In this document: in pieces, positions 17,323 through 26,238 of the stretch
Position numbering within the stretch: position 1 is the first letter of the stretch
How the letters are laid out: every line of letters starts with the position of its first letter
Source of the DNA: Pseudomonadota bacterium
GTDB lineage: Bacteria > Pseudomonadota > Alphaproteobacteria > Rhizobiales > Devosiaceae
NCBI GenBank assembly: GCA_023431205.1
Contig: JAEYXQ010000120.1
Span: 14,946 to 78,945, forward strand
DNA length: 64,000 bases
Reading direction: 5' to 3'
Program-made: the position numbers and the translations under genes
The notes under the pieces: generated by a model
What the model was told of the DNA's origin: nothing
What the model saw: only the letters and a program-made list of their open reading frames with translations
Database searches by the model: none

Positions 17323-18179
17323 CCGAGAGCAGCACGAGGCCCGCAGAAGCGGGCACCGATCATGCCGTAGGCACCCCGGTGCGCCGGATCCGGGCCAATG
17401 AGCGCGTGCTGAGCATTGTCCTCCCGGTATCCATGGTGCTTCTGGCGATTGCGCTCTGGCAGTTGCACATCATCGTCAACCAGGTGCCGGCCTACATCAT
17501 GCCGGCCCCCATGGATGTGGCCACCGCCTTGATGACCGACTGGCCGACACTGCTGCCCTCGCTGCTGGTGACGATCCGCATCACCCTACTGGCCTTGTTG
17601 ATGGCCGTTGTCGGCGGTGTGGGTCTGGCGGTGATCCTGGTCCAGAGTCGCTGGATCGAGCTTGCGGTCTTCCCTTTCGCCGTCATCCTTCAGGTGACGC
17701 CGATGATCGCCATTGCGCCTCTGCTGCTGATCTACATGCCCGATACCCAGTCGGCCCTGCTGACCTGCGCCTTTGTCGTGGCCTTCTTCCCGATCCTGTC
17801 GAACATGGTGGCCGGGCTGAAGAGCGTCGACCACAACCTGCTGGACCTGTTCGAGCTCTACGGCGCCAGTCGCTGGCAGACGCTGATCCAGCTGAAACTC
17901 CCGTCATCTCTCCCATATTTTGCGGCAGGGCTCAGGATCGGGGGCGGGCTGTCCTTGATTGCCGCGGTGGTGGCCGAGTTCGCGGCCGGCTCGGCCGGCA
18001 AGGGGTCCGGGCTGGCCTTCCGCCTGCTGGAATCCGGCTATCGGCTCAACTACCCCCGGCTCTATGCGGCGCTGGTCCTGCTCATGCTGACCGGCGTGAC
18101 CATCTTCGCCATCACATCGTTGATCTCGTGGTTGCTGCTGCACCGCTGGCATGAAAGCGCGCTGCGGCGGGAGAACTAG
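17319..18179 (+). CDS. ABC transporter permease, NitT/TauT (SsuC-like) family
   Basis: This 286-residue inner-membrane protein has about six helices. The EAA-type loop (LFELYGASRWQTLIQLKLPSS) contacts the partner ATPase, and the LPYFAAGLRIGGGLSLIAAVVAE segment is typical of the SsuC/TauC group. It is translationally coupled to the ATPase by ATGA. No periplasmic binding protein gene flanks the pair, which such systems normally need; it may be encoded elsewhere. Confidence 0.9.
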   Translation: MTESSTRPAEAGTDHAVGTPVRRIRANERVLSIVLPVSMVLLAIALWQLHIIVNQVPAYIMPAPMDVATALMTDWPTLLPSLLVTIRITLLALLMAVVGGVGLAVILVQSRWIELAVFPFAVILQVTPMIAIAPLLLIYMPDTQSALLTCAFVVAFFPILSNMVAGLKSVDHNLLDLFELYGASRWQTLIQLKLPSSLPYFAAGLRIGGGLSLIAAVVAEFAAGSAGKGSGLAFRLLESGYRLNYPRLYAALVLLMLTGVTIFAITSLISWLLLHRWHESALRREN

Positions 18180-18313
18180 CCGGTCCCGGCTGACCATTCT
18201 CGCACAGGGCCGCTACCCGGACCGATGTCTCTGCTGGTGGGCAGGGATGCAAAGCAAATGTCTTGCCGTGGCGCGGGTTTGCCGCTCTTATCAGGAAAGT
18301 TCTGGAGGCCCGT

Positions 18314-19729
18314 GTGCCGCCTTTTGACGAGATGCTGAGTGCAGATGGCCAGGTACGGGCGCCGTATGAAGCGGTGAAGACCTGGCTCGACCTCAAGACT
18401 CCCGCGGCACTGGAAAAGAAGGCGAGGGACGCCGAGGGCGTGTTCCGGCGCACCGGCATCACCTTCGCCGTCTATGGCGAAGAGGCCGCCTCCGAGCGCC
18501 TGATCCCCTTCGACATCGTGCCGCGCGTCATCACCAGCCGAGAGTGGCGCTACCTGTCGCAGGGCATCGAGCAGCGCGTCATGGCGATCAACGCCTTCCT
18601 TGACGACATCTATCACCGGCAGGAGATCGTGCGCGCCGGCCGCATTCCGAAGCAGTTGATCGCCCAGAACGAAGCCTTTCTGCCTGAGATGATCGGCTTC
18701 CGCCCGCCCGGCAACGTTTACACGCACATCATCGGCGTCGACCTCGTGCGCACCGCCGAGAACCAGTTCTACGTGCTGGAGGACAATGCCCGTACCCCAT
18801 CCGGGGTCTCCTACATGCTCGAGAACCGCGAGACCATGCTGCAGCTGTTCCCCGAGCTGTTTCAGCAGGTGAAGGTCCGCCCGGTCGAGAACTACCCGCA
18901 ATTGCTGCGCCAGTCGCTGGCCGCCGTCGCTCCGGCCGATCGGGCCAGTGACCGGCCCACCATCGCCGTGCTCACGCCTGGCGTGCACAACTCGGCCTAT
19001 TTCGAGCACGCTTTCCTCGCCGACCAGATGGGCATCGAACTGGTCGAGGGCGGCGACCTCAAGGTCGCGGACGGCCGCATCGCCATGCGCACCACCCGCG
19101 GCTATCGGCCCATCGACGTGCTTTATCGCCGCGTCGACGATGCCTACCTCGATCCGCTGACCTTCCGGCCTGACTCCGCCCTTGGCGTCGCCGGCATCAT
19201 GGACGTCTACCGCGCCGGCCGCATCACCATCGCCAACGCTCCGGGAACCGGCATCGCCGACGACAAGGCGATCTACTCCTATATGCCCGAGATCATCGAG
19301 TTCTACACCGGCCGCAAGGCCATCCTCGAGAACGTGCCCACCTACCGCTGCGCCGAGCCGGACAGCCTCGCCTACGTGCTGGAGCACCTCGCCGAACTGG
19401 TGGTCAAGGAGGTTCATGGCTCGGGCGGCTACGGCATGCTTGTCGGCCCTGCCGCCTCCCGCAAGGAACTCGAGGCGTTCGCCGACAAATTGCGGGCAAG
19501 GCCGGCAAACTACATCGCCCAGCCGACGCTGGCCCTCTCGACCTCACCGATCCTGACCGAGGCCGGGCTGGCGCCCCGGCACGTGGACCTGCGGCCCTTC
19601 GTGCTGGTGTCGGACCGCATCCATATCACTCCGGGCGGCCTGACCCGGGTCGCCCTCACCGAAGGGTCGCTGGTGGTGAACTCCAGCCAGGGTGGCGGCA
19701 CCAAGGACACCTGGGTGCTGGATGACTAG
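18314..19729 (+). CDS. Circularly permuted type 2 ATP-grasp protein (DUF404/DUF407)
   Basis: This 471-residue protein belongs to the circularly permuted ATP-grasp ligases associated with Anbu proteasomes. Recognisable segments are RRTGITFAVYGEE, IPFDIVPR, the IGVDLVRTAENQFYVLEDN metal/ATP region, PSGVSYMLENR, and the C-terminal GSGGYGML nucleotide-binding loop. Family members are predicted to form peptide or amide bonds. GTG at 18314 is chosen because GGAGG lies five bases upstream and the protein then starts PPFDEM, as in homologues; a TTG at 18263 is open upstream. It is the first of four tandem genes (18.3-22.3 kb). Confidence 0.9.
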   Translation: MPPFDEMLSADGQVRAPYEAVKTWLDLKTPAALEKKARDAEGVFRRTGITFAVYGEEAASERLIPFDIVPRVITSREWRYLSQGIEQRVMAINAFLDDIYHRQEIVRAGRIPKQLIAQNEAFLPEMIGFRPPGNVYTHIIGVDLVRTAENQFYVLEDNARTPSGVSYMLENRETMLQLFPELFQQVKVRPVENYPQLLRQSLAAVAPADRASDRPTIAVLTPGVHNSAYFEHAFLADQMGIELVEGGDLKVADGRIAMRTTRGYRPIDVLYRRVDDAYLDPLTFRPDSALGVAGIMDVYRAGRITIANAPGTGIADDKAIYSYMPEIIEFYTGRKAILENVPTYRCAEPDSLAYVLEHLAELVVKEVHGSGGYGMLVGPAASRKELEAFADKLRARPANYIAQPTLALSTSPILTEAGLAPRHVDLRPFVLVSDRIHITPGGLTRVALTEGSLVVNSSQGGGTKDTWVLDD

Positions 19730-19748
19730 AGCAGGGGTGATCTAGCAG

Positions 19749-20690
19749 ATGCTGTTGGGACGAACCGCGAGCGGCCTGTTCTGGATGCACCGCTATGTGG
19801 AGCGGGCCGAGAACATGGCCCGTATCGTCGATGCCGGCCTGCGCATGGCCCTCACCCGCAGCTCGAGCGCGCCGGAAGAATGGTCCTCGGTCGTGCTCTC
19901 CGCCGGCGCCATGGAGGCCTTCAACGCCAGGCATGATCGCTTCACGGCCGCCAATGTCTCCGATTTCCTGCTGCGCGATCCCGACAACCCCTCGAGCGTC
20001 ATCTCCTGCCTCGAAGCCACCCGCTTCAATGCCCGTATGGTTCGCACGGCCCTGACCCGCGACGCCTGGGAAGCCGTCAATGAGGCCTGGATGGCGCTCA
20101 AGAGCGCGCTCAGTGCCCCCGTGCCCGAAAGCGAGCTCCCGCCGCTGCTCGACCACATCAAGCGCGAAGCGTCCCTGATCCGTGGTGCTTTTCACGGCAC
20201 CATGCTGCGCAACGAGATCTTCAACTTCTCCCGCATCGGCACCTTCATCGAGCGCGCGGACAACACCTCCCGCATTCTCGACGTGAAGTACTACGTGCTG
20301 CTGCCGGCCACCTCCTATGTCGGCGGCACCATGGATAACCACCAGTGGGAATCGATCCTGCGGTCGGTGTCCGCGCACCGCTCCTATCGCTGGGTCTACG
20401 ACACCCAGTACACCCCGGTGCAGATCGCCGAATACCTGATCCTCGACAGCCGGATGCCGCGCTCGCTGCATTTCTGCTACCGCAACATCGCCGAAAATCT
20501 GGAGTTTCTGGCCCAGGAGTACGGCACGCGCCTATCGTGCCACGACATTTCCGCCCGAACCCTTGCCTCGCTGGGCGGCCGGCAGATCCAGGCCATCTTC
20601 GATTTCGGCCTCCACGAGTTCCTCACCGACTTCATCTATCAGAACAACAGGCTCGCGGCGGACATCGCCCGCGCCTACAACTTCGATTGA
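19749..20690 (+). CDS. Alpha-E domain protein (DUF403)
   Basis: This 313-residue, almost wholly helical protein begins LLGRTASGLFWMHRYVERAENMARI, the hallmark of alpha-E domains. A second ERADNTSRILDVKYY segment matches the internal helical repeat. Alpha-E proteins are consistently linked to circularly permuted ATP-grasp and transglutaminase-like partners. A role in building or presenting a peptide tag has been predicted in the literature but not demonstrated. The gene starts 19 bases after the ATP-grasp stop. Confidence 0.92.
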   Translation: MLLGRTASGLFWMHRYVERAENMARIVDAGLRMALTRSSSAPEEWSSVVLSAGAMEAFNARHDRFTAANVSDFLLRDPDNPSSVISCLEATRFNARMVRTALTRDAWEAVNEAWMALKSALSAPVPESELPPLLDHIKREASLIRGAFHGTMLRNEIFNFSRIGTFIERADNTSRILDVKYYVLLPATSYVGGTMDNHQWESILRSVSAHRSYRWVYDTQYTPVQIAEYLILDSRMPRSLHFCYRNIAENLEFLAQEYGTRLSCHDISARTLASLGGRQIQAIFDFGLHEFLTDFIYQNNRLAADIARAYNFD

Positions 20691-20696
20691 CCGGAC

Positions 20697-21494
20697 GTGC
20701 TCCTCTCCATCAGTCACACCTCGACCTACCGCTACGATCGCCCGGTGAACTACGCCGTGCAGCGGCTGCGCCTGTGGCCGCGCACCTCTGACGTCCAGAT
20801 GGTGCAGGACTGGAAGGTGGATGTGGTCGGCGCCGCCTCTGAACTGACCTACGACGACGCCTTCGCCAACCGCACCGAACTGCTGCGGTCGCTGCCGGAG
20901 ACCTCCGAGATCGTCATCCATGCCACCGGGCACGTGACCACCACCGACACCGCCGGTGTGTTCGGCCGCGGCCTGAGTGTTGCCCCACTCTGGGTCTTTC
21001 TCCGCCAGACGCCGCTGACCGAGCCGGGAGAGGCCGTCAAGGCTCTGGCGGAGCCCTCGTCCGGCACGTCGGGTACGCTCGACCTGCTGCACCGCCTGTC
21101 CGGCGAAACCACCGCGCGCGTGGCCTACATTCCTGGAACAACCGACGTAGCCACCCCCGCAGAGGCGGCGCTGGCAAACGGCAGCGGCGTTTGCCAGGAT
21201 CACGCCCATGTCTTCATCGCTGCGGCCCGGCTGCTGGGCATTCCTGCCCGCTATGTCTCGGGATACCTGCTGATGGAGGGCCAGTCCGAGCAGACGGCCA
21301 CCCATGCCTGGGCCGAGGCCTACGTCGAGGACTTGGGCTGGGTCGGCTTCGATGCCGCCAACGGGGTGGCGCCGGACGAGAAATACGTCCGGATCGCCTG
21401 CGGGCTGGACTACAGCCAGGCTGCGCCGATCACTGGTTTGCGGCGTGGGTCGTCGGTGGAGTCGCTTGCTGTCGCGTTGAATGTAGAGCAGTAA
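20697..21494 (+). CDS. Transglutaminase-like cysteine protease with bacterial N-terminal domain
   Basis: This 265-residue protein has an N-terminal beta-rich bacterial transglutaminase domain (YRYDRPVNYAVQRLRLWPR) and a transglutaminase core with the catalytic triad C166 (GSGVCQDHAH), H203 (THAWAEAYV) and D219 (GFDAANG). It has no signal peptide, so it is probably cytosolic. It begins with GTG six bases after the alpha-E stop. In this gene set it is expected to cleave or transfer peptide or amide bonds made by the ATP-grasp partner. Confidence 0.92.
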   Translation: MLLSISHTSTYRYDRPVNYAVQRLRLWPRTSDVQMVQDWKVDVVGAASELTYDDAFANRTELLRSLPETSEIVIHATGHVTTTDTAGVFGRGLSVAPLWVFLRQTPLTEPGEAVKALAEPSSGTSGTLDLLHRLSGETTARVAYIPGTTDVATPAEAALANGSGVCQDHAHVFIAAARLLGIPARYVSGYLLMEGQSEQTATHAWAEAYVEDLGWVGFDAANGVAPDEKYVRIACGLDYSQAAPITGLRRGSSVESLAVALNVEQ

Positions 21495-21522
21495 GCATGG
21501 CTCGCAGCCTCGTTGGAATCGC

Positions 21523-22251
21523 ATGACCTACTGTGTTGGTTTGAAGACGGATCAGGGCCTGGTGTTCATGTCGGACACCCGGACCAATGCCGGTCTCGAC
21601 AACATCTCCACCTTCTCCAAGATGCGCACCTGGGAGGTGCCGGGCGAGCGCGTGATCGTGCTGCTGTCGGCGGGAAATCTGGCGACCACACAGGCAGTTA
21701 CCAGTATCCTCGAGGAGCGCTCAAAGGCGCCGGACGAGCGCCATCCGACCGTGCTGGATACCCCGTCCATGTTCCAGACCGCCCGCCTCATCGGCAGCGT
21801 GGTCAAGGAGGTGATCCGCGATGCCGCTCCCGCCGGCCAGACTGCCGATGCCTTCGCCGCGTCGTTCATCCTGGGTGGCCAGATCAAGGGCGGCGAGCCG
21901 CGGCTGTTCTATATCTACCCCGAGGGCAACTTCATCGAGTCCTCGGCGGATACGCCGTTCTTCCAGATCGGTGAGCACAAGTACGGCAAGCCGATCCTGA
22001 TCCGGGCCTATGAGCCGGCGATGAGCTTCGAGGATGCCATCAAGTTGTTGCTGGTGTCGTTTGATTCCACGTTGAAATCCAACCTATCCGTTGGCCTGCC
22101 GCTCGACATGCAGACCTATGAGAGCGGCAGCCTGCGGCTGGGTCCAGGCCGTCGGTTCGAGCGCGACGATCCGTATTATCTCTCGATTTCCGAAGGCTGG
22201 TCCGACGCGTTGAAGGCGGCGTTCCACAGCCTGCCGCCGCTCCGAACCTGA
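21523..22251 (+). CDS. Anbu (bacterial proteasome homologue, BPH-type peptidase)
   Basis: This 242-residue Ntn-hydrolase-fold protein begins MTYCVGLKTDQGLVFMSDTR, with Thr2 as the probable N-terminal nucleophile after Met removal. SDTRTNAGLDNIST and LLSAGNLATTQAV are Anbu signatures. Anbu forms ring-like or spiral assemblies, and its peptidase activity is weak or uncertain in studied cases. It closes the ATP-grasp / alpha-E / transglutaminase cluster, the genomic arrangement described for Anbu, and starts 28 bases after the transglutaminase stop. Confidence 0.93.
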   Translation: MTYCVGLKTDQGLVFMSDTRTNAGLDNISTFSKMRTWEVPGERVIVLLSAGNLATTQAVTSILEERSKAPDERHPTVLDTPSMFQTARLIGSVVKEVIRDAAPAGQTADAFAASFILGGQIKGGEPRLFYIYPEGNFIESSADTPFFQIGEHKYGKPILIRAYEPAMSFEDAIKLLLVSFDSTLKSNLSVGLPLDMQTYESGSLRLGPGRRFERDDPYYLSISEGWSDALKAAFHSLPPLRT

Positions 22252-22338
22252 ACGAAAATGAACGCCGGATGAACAGTGCCCCGCCGGTGCTGTCCGAGCC
22301 ATATCCAGAGACACCGGGAGGGCAGGCGTCAGCCTGCA

Positions 22339-23874
22339 ATGACAATGAACATGCAGGCGCCATTCCAGGACAACTTCCTCTCCCCCGACCTTGATGACCC
22401 GCGGCTGGCGCGCAAGCGCAGCTACCGGATGCTGGTGGACGGCAAGTCGGTCGATGCGCTGTCGGGCGAGACCGTCTTGCGGGAGAGCCCGGGCCACCGT
22501 GGCAAGGTGGTGGGCGAGTGGCCCGCGGCGTCGACCGAGGATGTCAGCCTCGCCATCGGCGCTGCCCGCCGCGCCTTCGATGGTCCGTGGGCGCGCATGA
22601 GCGGCGCCGAGCGCTCGACGATCCTCCATCGCGTGGCGGCCGGCATTCTCCGGCATCAGGAGGAACTGGGCCTGATCGAGTGCCTCGAGACCGGCAAGCC
22701 GCTGGCCCAGGCGACCGGCGAGATCGGCTACTGCGCCGACCTGTGGACCTATGCCGCCGGCATGGCGCGCGGCCTCGAGGGCGACTCGCACAACGCCATC
22801 GGCGACAATCGGCTGGGGCTCGTGCTGCGTGAACCGGCGGGGGTGGTGGGCATCATTACGCCGTGGAACTTCCCCTTCATCATCGTGTCCGAGCGTGTGC
22901 CGTGGGCGCTGGGTGCCGGCTGCACCGTGGTGGTCAAGCCCAGCGAATTCACCTCCGGCACCACGATCCGCCTCGCCGAAATCGCGCTTGAGGCCGGCGT
23001 GCCTCCGGGCGTGTTCAACGTCGTCACCGGTACCGGCCCGGCTGCCGGCCAGTTGCTGGCCGAAGACCCCCGCGTCGACGTCCTGGCCTTCACCGGCTCG
23101 GTGCGCGTCGGCACGCATCTGGCGGCATTGGCTGCCGCGACGGTGAAGCGCGTGGGTCTCGAACTCGGCGGCAAGGGCCCGCAGGTGGTGTTTGCCGATG
23201 CCGACCTCGAAGCGGCGGCGGACGGCATCGCCTATGGCGTGTACCATAATGCCGGCCAGTGCTGCATCTCCGGCAGCCGGCTCATCGTCCACAACGCTAT
23301 CCGTCCGGCGCTGCTGGAGCGCCTGCTCGACCTGTCGCGCCGCCTGCCGTTCGGCGATCCGCTCGGCAACAGCAAGTTCGGCGCCATGGTCACCGACCAG
23401 CATGCCGACAAGGTTGCCAGCTACATCGCCAAGGGTGTTGCCGAGGGAGCCGAACTTCTGCTCGGCGGCGACCGGGTAGCGGCGTCCAAGGGCAACTTCA
23501 TCGCCCCGACGGTGTTCGACCGCGTCACGCCCGGCATGACCATCGCCCAGGAGGAGATCTTTGGGCCGGTGCTGTCGACCATCGGCTTCGACACGACCGA
23601 GGAGGCGGTGGCGCTCGCCAACGCCACCCCTTACGGGCTTTCGGCCAGCGTCTGGTCACGCGATCTCGAAACCGCCATCCAGGCCACGCGCCGCATCCGG
23701 GCCGGGCGCTTCTGGATCAACTCGGTGATCGATGGGACGCCGGAAATGCCGATCGGAGGCTACAAGAAAAGCGGCACTGGCCGTGAACTCGGCCGCTACG
23801 GCTTCGACGAATATTCCCAGTTCAAGGGTCTGCACATGACCCTCGGGCGGCCACAGCCATGGTTCGAGCATTAG
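22339..23874 (+). CDS. NAD(P)-dependent aldehyde dehydrogenase
   Basis: This 511-residue enzyme of the ALDH superfamily oxidises an aldehyde to an acid. Key motifs are TPWNFPFII and VVVKPSEFTSG for the cofactor, FTGSVRVG, the general base E275 (ELGGKGP), and the nucleophile C309 in GQCCISGSR. The C-terminal GGYKKSGTGRELG is typical of betaine-aldehyde and related subgroups, but the substrate cannot be assigned. The start is uncertain: ATGs at 22339, 22345 and 22351 are in frame, with GGGAGG rather far upstream. Confidence 0.92.
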   Translation: MTMNMQAPFQDNFLSPDLDDPRLARKRSYRMLVDGKSVDALSGETVLRESPGHRGKVVGEWPAASTEDVSLAIGAARRAFDGPWARMSGAERSTILHRVAAGILRHQEELGLIECLETGKPLAQATGEIGYCADLWTYAAGMARGLEGDSHNAIGDNRLGLVLREPAGVVGIITPWNFPFIIVSERVPWALGAGCTVVVKPSEFTSGTTIRLAEIALEAGVPPGVFNVVTGTGPAAGQLLAEDPRVDVLAFTGSVRVGTHLAALAAATVKRVGLELGGKGPQVVFADADLEAAADGIAYGVYHNAGQCCISGSRLIVHNAIRPALLERLLDLSRRLPFGDPLGNSKFGAMVTDQHADKVASYIAKGVAEGAELLLGGDRVAASKGNFIAPTVFDRVTPGMTIAQEEIFGPVLSTIGFDTTEEAVALANATPYGLSASVWSRDLETAIQATRRIRAGRFWINSVIDGTPEMPIGGYKKSGTGRELGRYGFDEYSQFKGLHMTLGRPQPWFEH

Positions 23875-23887
23875 GCCGGCTCGTCGT

Positions 23888-23903
23888 GCTGGCCTGAGCC
23901 AGC
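23888..23903 (+). terminator. Weak hairpin after the aldehyde dehydrogenase
   Basis: GCTGGC (23888-23893) and GCCAGC (23898-23903) form a 6-bp stem with loop CTGA, 13 bases after the stop codon. No T-run follows, so termination is tentative. Confidence 0.3.
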
Positions 23904-24025
23904 CTCGGGCGTGAAGTGGCGCCACACGGAAACCTTGTTGCATCTGCGGCACCTGGTGACTGGCACCGCAACCGGTGGGGGACTATGACCACTGGGAATC
24001 CCGTCTGCCCGAAAAGAGAGTCGGC

Positions 24026-25027
24026 ATGAGCCTTGATACTGCCCTCGACCACACCTTCGAACTGGTGGAGACCGCCATTGCGGCCGGCAGGATTCCCGGA
24101 GGGGTGCTGGGGGTTGTCGATGCCGACGGGAACCGGGCCGTTCGCGTTGCCGGTGCGGCGCAGACGGTGCCGCATCGCCGCCCTATGGAGCAGGACACCT
24201 GGTTCGACCTTGCCTCGCTGACCAAGGTGCTGTTCACCACCCCCCGCATTCTGGCGCTGGCGGAACAGGGCCGGCTGGACCTCGATGCGCCGCTGACCAG
24301 CGTCATCCCGGATTTCGCCCAGTACAATCCCGACAACTGGCAGCGCAAGGTGACCTTCCGCCAATGCCTGGGGCACCAGACGCCGTTTCCCGGCGTGTTT
24401 CCGCTCTACACCTACGGCACCGACCCCAACCTGCTGCGCCATTTCGTGCTGCAGCGCGACTGGCGGGCTGGTCCGGCAGTCTATTCCGACATCAACTTTA
24501 TCCTGCTCGGCATCGCCATCGAGCGGCTCGAGAACCAGACCATTCGTGCCATTGATCCCGGTCCGGGCTTCGCTTGGTCTGCCGATCCGACCACATGCGC
24601 CGCCACGGAGCACTGCCCGTGGCGCGGTCGTGTCCTGGTCGGGGAAGTGCATGACGAGAACTGTGCTGCACTGGAAGGGTCCGGCCATGCGGGCCTGTTC
24701 GGCACGGTGTCCTCGGTCCTCGGGTTTGCTGAAGGCGTGCTCGCGGGCACCACGGCGTCTCCCGCGGCCGTCGAACTGATGCGCCAGCCGCTCTCGGGGC
24801 GGCGCACCCACGGCTGGGAGCGGCCCTATGAGGGTTGGTCGGGTGGGGAACTGTGTTCGCCAGAGACCATCGGCCATACCGGCTTCACCGGCACCGGCCT
24901 CTGGATCGACTTCGCCCGCTGCCGCGCCTGGACGCTGCTGACCAACCGCGTCCACCCGACCCGCCATTTCGACAGCGGCATCTTCGCGCTGCGCCGCGCC
25001 GTCGGCGACCGCATCAACCGGCACTGA
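24026..25027 (+). CDS. Serine hydrolase, class C beta-lactamase / penicillin-binding-protein-like family
   Basis: This 333-residue protein has the three active-site motifs of serine beta-lactamase-fold hydrolases: SLTK (S64, K67), YSD at 153-155, and HTG at 284-286. No signal peptide is visible at the chosen start (AGAGAG upstream of ATG 24026), which suggests a cytoplasmic peptidase, esterase or amidase rather than an antibiotic-resistance enzyme. It lies eight bases before anmK, so a role in trimming muropeptide-derived peptides is plausible but inferred. An in-frame start at 23975 is possible. Confidence 0.85.
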   Translation: MSLDTALDHTFELVETAIAAGRIPGGVLGVVDADGNRAVRVAGAAQTVPHRRPMEQDTWFDLASLTKVLFTTPRILALAEQGRLDLDAPLTSVIPDFAQYNPDNWQRKVTFRQCLGHQTPFPGVFPLYTYGTDPNLLRHFVLQRDWRAGPAVYSDINFILLGIAIERLENQTIRAIDPGPGFAWSADPTTCAATEHCPWRGRVLVGEVHDENCAALEGSGHAGLFGTVSSVLGFAEGVLAGTTASPAAVELMRQPLSGRRTHGWERPYEGWSGGELCSPETIGHTGFTGTGLWIDFARCRAWTLLTNRVHPTRHFDSGIFALRRAVGDRINRH

Positions 25028-25035
25028 GGATATCC

Positions 25036-26151
25036 ATGGAACCGATCTGGGCCGTCGGCCTGATGACCGGCACCGCCCTCGACGGCTTTGTCGACGTGGC
25101 CCTGCTCAAGACCGACGGCGAGACGGTGGAACAGTTCGGCCCCTACGAACTGATGCCCTATGGCGAGGACCTGCGCGCGCTCCTGGGAGAGACGCTGGAG
25201 GCCGCGCGAGCCTGGAACTTCGACGGCCCTGAGCCGGCCATCTTCGTCGAAGCCGAGGCGGCGCTGACCCGGGCCCAGGCCGATGCGGTCCGTCGCTTCG
25301 TCGAGGGGCGCGGCATGCAACTGGCGGAGATCGGCGTTGTCGGCTTCCACGGCCAGTCCGTGCTTCACCGCGCCCCGACCGCCGAGCGCAAGGGCGATAC
25401 CCGCCAGCTTGGGGACGGCCGGTTGATGCACCAACTGCTCGGCGTCCGGGTGGCCTATGATTTTCGCTCCGCCGATGTGCGGGCAGGAGGGCAGGGCGCC
25501 CCGCTGGCGGCGATCTACCATCAGGCGCTGCTCCGCGGCCTGGGTGCGCGCGGAGAAACCGCCGTGCTCAACCTGGGCGGCGTCGCCAACGTAACCTGGT
25601 GGGATGGTGACAATCAGCTGGTGGCCTTCGACACTGGCCCTGCCAATGCGCCGATCAACGATTTCGTCAAGGCAATGGGAGCCGGCGACATGGACCGCGA
25701 CGGCGCCCTGGCGCTGAGCGGCACGGTGGACGAGGCGCGGCTGACTGAACTGCTCGAGCATGGCTATCTGATGGCGCCCTGGCCAAAGTCCCTCGACCGC
25801 TTCGACTTCACCGCCGCCATGGCGGATGGGCTCGACCTGAGGACCGGTGCGGCGACGCTCACCGCTTTCACTGCCGCTGCCGTCGGCTGCGGGCTCGACC
25901 TGCTGCCGGAGCGGCCGCGGCGCCTGATCGTCTGCGGTGGTGGACGGCACAACCCGGCGATCATGCGCATGCTGAACGAGCGCGCCGGCGTTGAAGCCGT
26001 GCCCGCCGAAACAGTCGGCTGGCGCGGCGACGCCATCGAAGCCGAATGCTTCGCCTTCCTCGCCGCACGCGCTCTCCGCGGCCTGCCGATCAGCTTTCCG
26101 ACCACCACCGGCGCTCCGCACCCCCTGACGGGAGGACGGGTAGCAAGGTAG
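25036..26151 (+). CDS. anmK: Anhydro-N-acetylmuramic acid kinase
   Basis: AnmK opens the 1,6-anhydro ring of anhMurNAc and phosphorylates it to MurNAc-6-P in the cytoplasm during peptidoglycan recycling. The 371-residue protein has the family start (WAVGLMTGTALDGFVDVAL), FHGQSVLHR, the DVRAGGQGAPL active-site region, LNLGGVANVT, DTGPANAPIND and the ATP-binding VCGGGRHN. The usual GTSxDG reads GTALDG here. GAGGA precedes ATG 25036. The product feeds MurQ, encoded in the opposing operon. Confidence 0.95.
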   Translation: MEPIWAVGLMTGTALDGFVDVALLKTDGETVEQFGPYELMPYGEDLRALLGETLEAARAWNFDGPEPAIFVEAEAALTRAQADAVRRFVEGRGMQLAEIGVVGFHGQSVLHRAPTAERKGDTRQLGDGRLMHQLLGVRVAYDFRSADVRAGGQGAPLAAIYHQALLRGLGARGETAVLNLGGVANVTWWDGDNQLVAFDTGPANAPINDFVKAMGAGDMDRDGALALSGTVDEARLTELLEHGYLMAPWPKSLDRFDFTAAMADGLDLRTGAATLTAFTAAAVGCGLDLLPERPRRLIVCGGGRHNPAIMRMLNERAGVEAVPAETVGWRGDAIEAECFAFLAARALRGLPISFPTTTGAPHPLTGGRVAR

Positions 26152-26164
26152 CGGGGGTATCTCT

Positions 26165-26183
26165 CCTCCCCCTTGAGGGGAGG
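26165..26183. terminator. Bidirectional terminator-like hairpin between anmK and the importer operon
   Basis: CCTCCCC (26165-26171) pairs with GGGGAGG (26177-26183) around loop CTTGA, between two convergent genes. CCTCCCC-CTTGA-GGGGAGG units of this style are dispersed in many Hyphomicrobiales genomes, so it may also be a REP-like repeat copy. Confidence 0.5.
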
Positions 26184-26238
26184 GTCGGCGGAGGGGGTCG
26201 TAGGTCTCGGCAGGAGCCAGGGGGAGAAGCGAAGGCGC

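Noticed and set aside
24026..25027. Serine hydrolase as an antibiotic-resistance beta-lactamase
   Set aside because: SxxK, YSD and HTG motifs are shared by many peptidases and esterases, no export signal is present, and the anmK neighbour points to wall-peptide metabolism.
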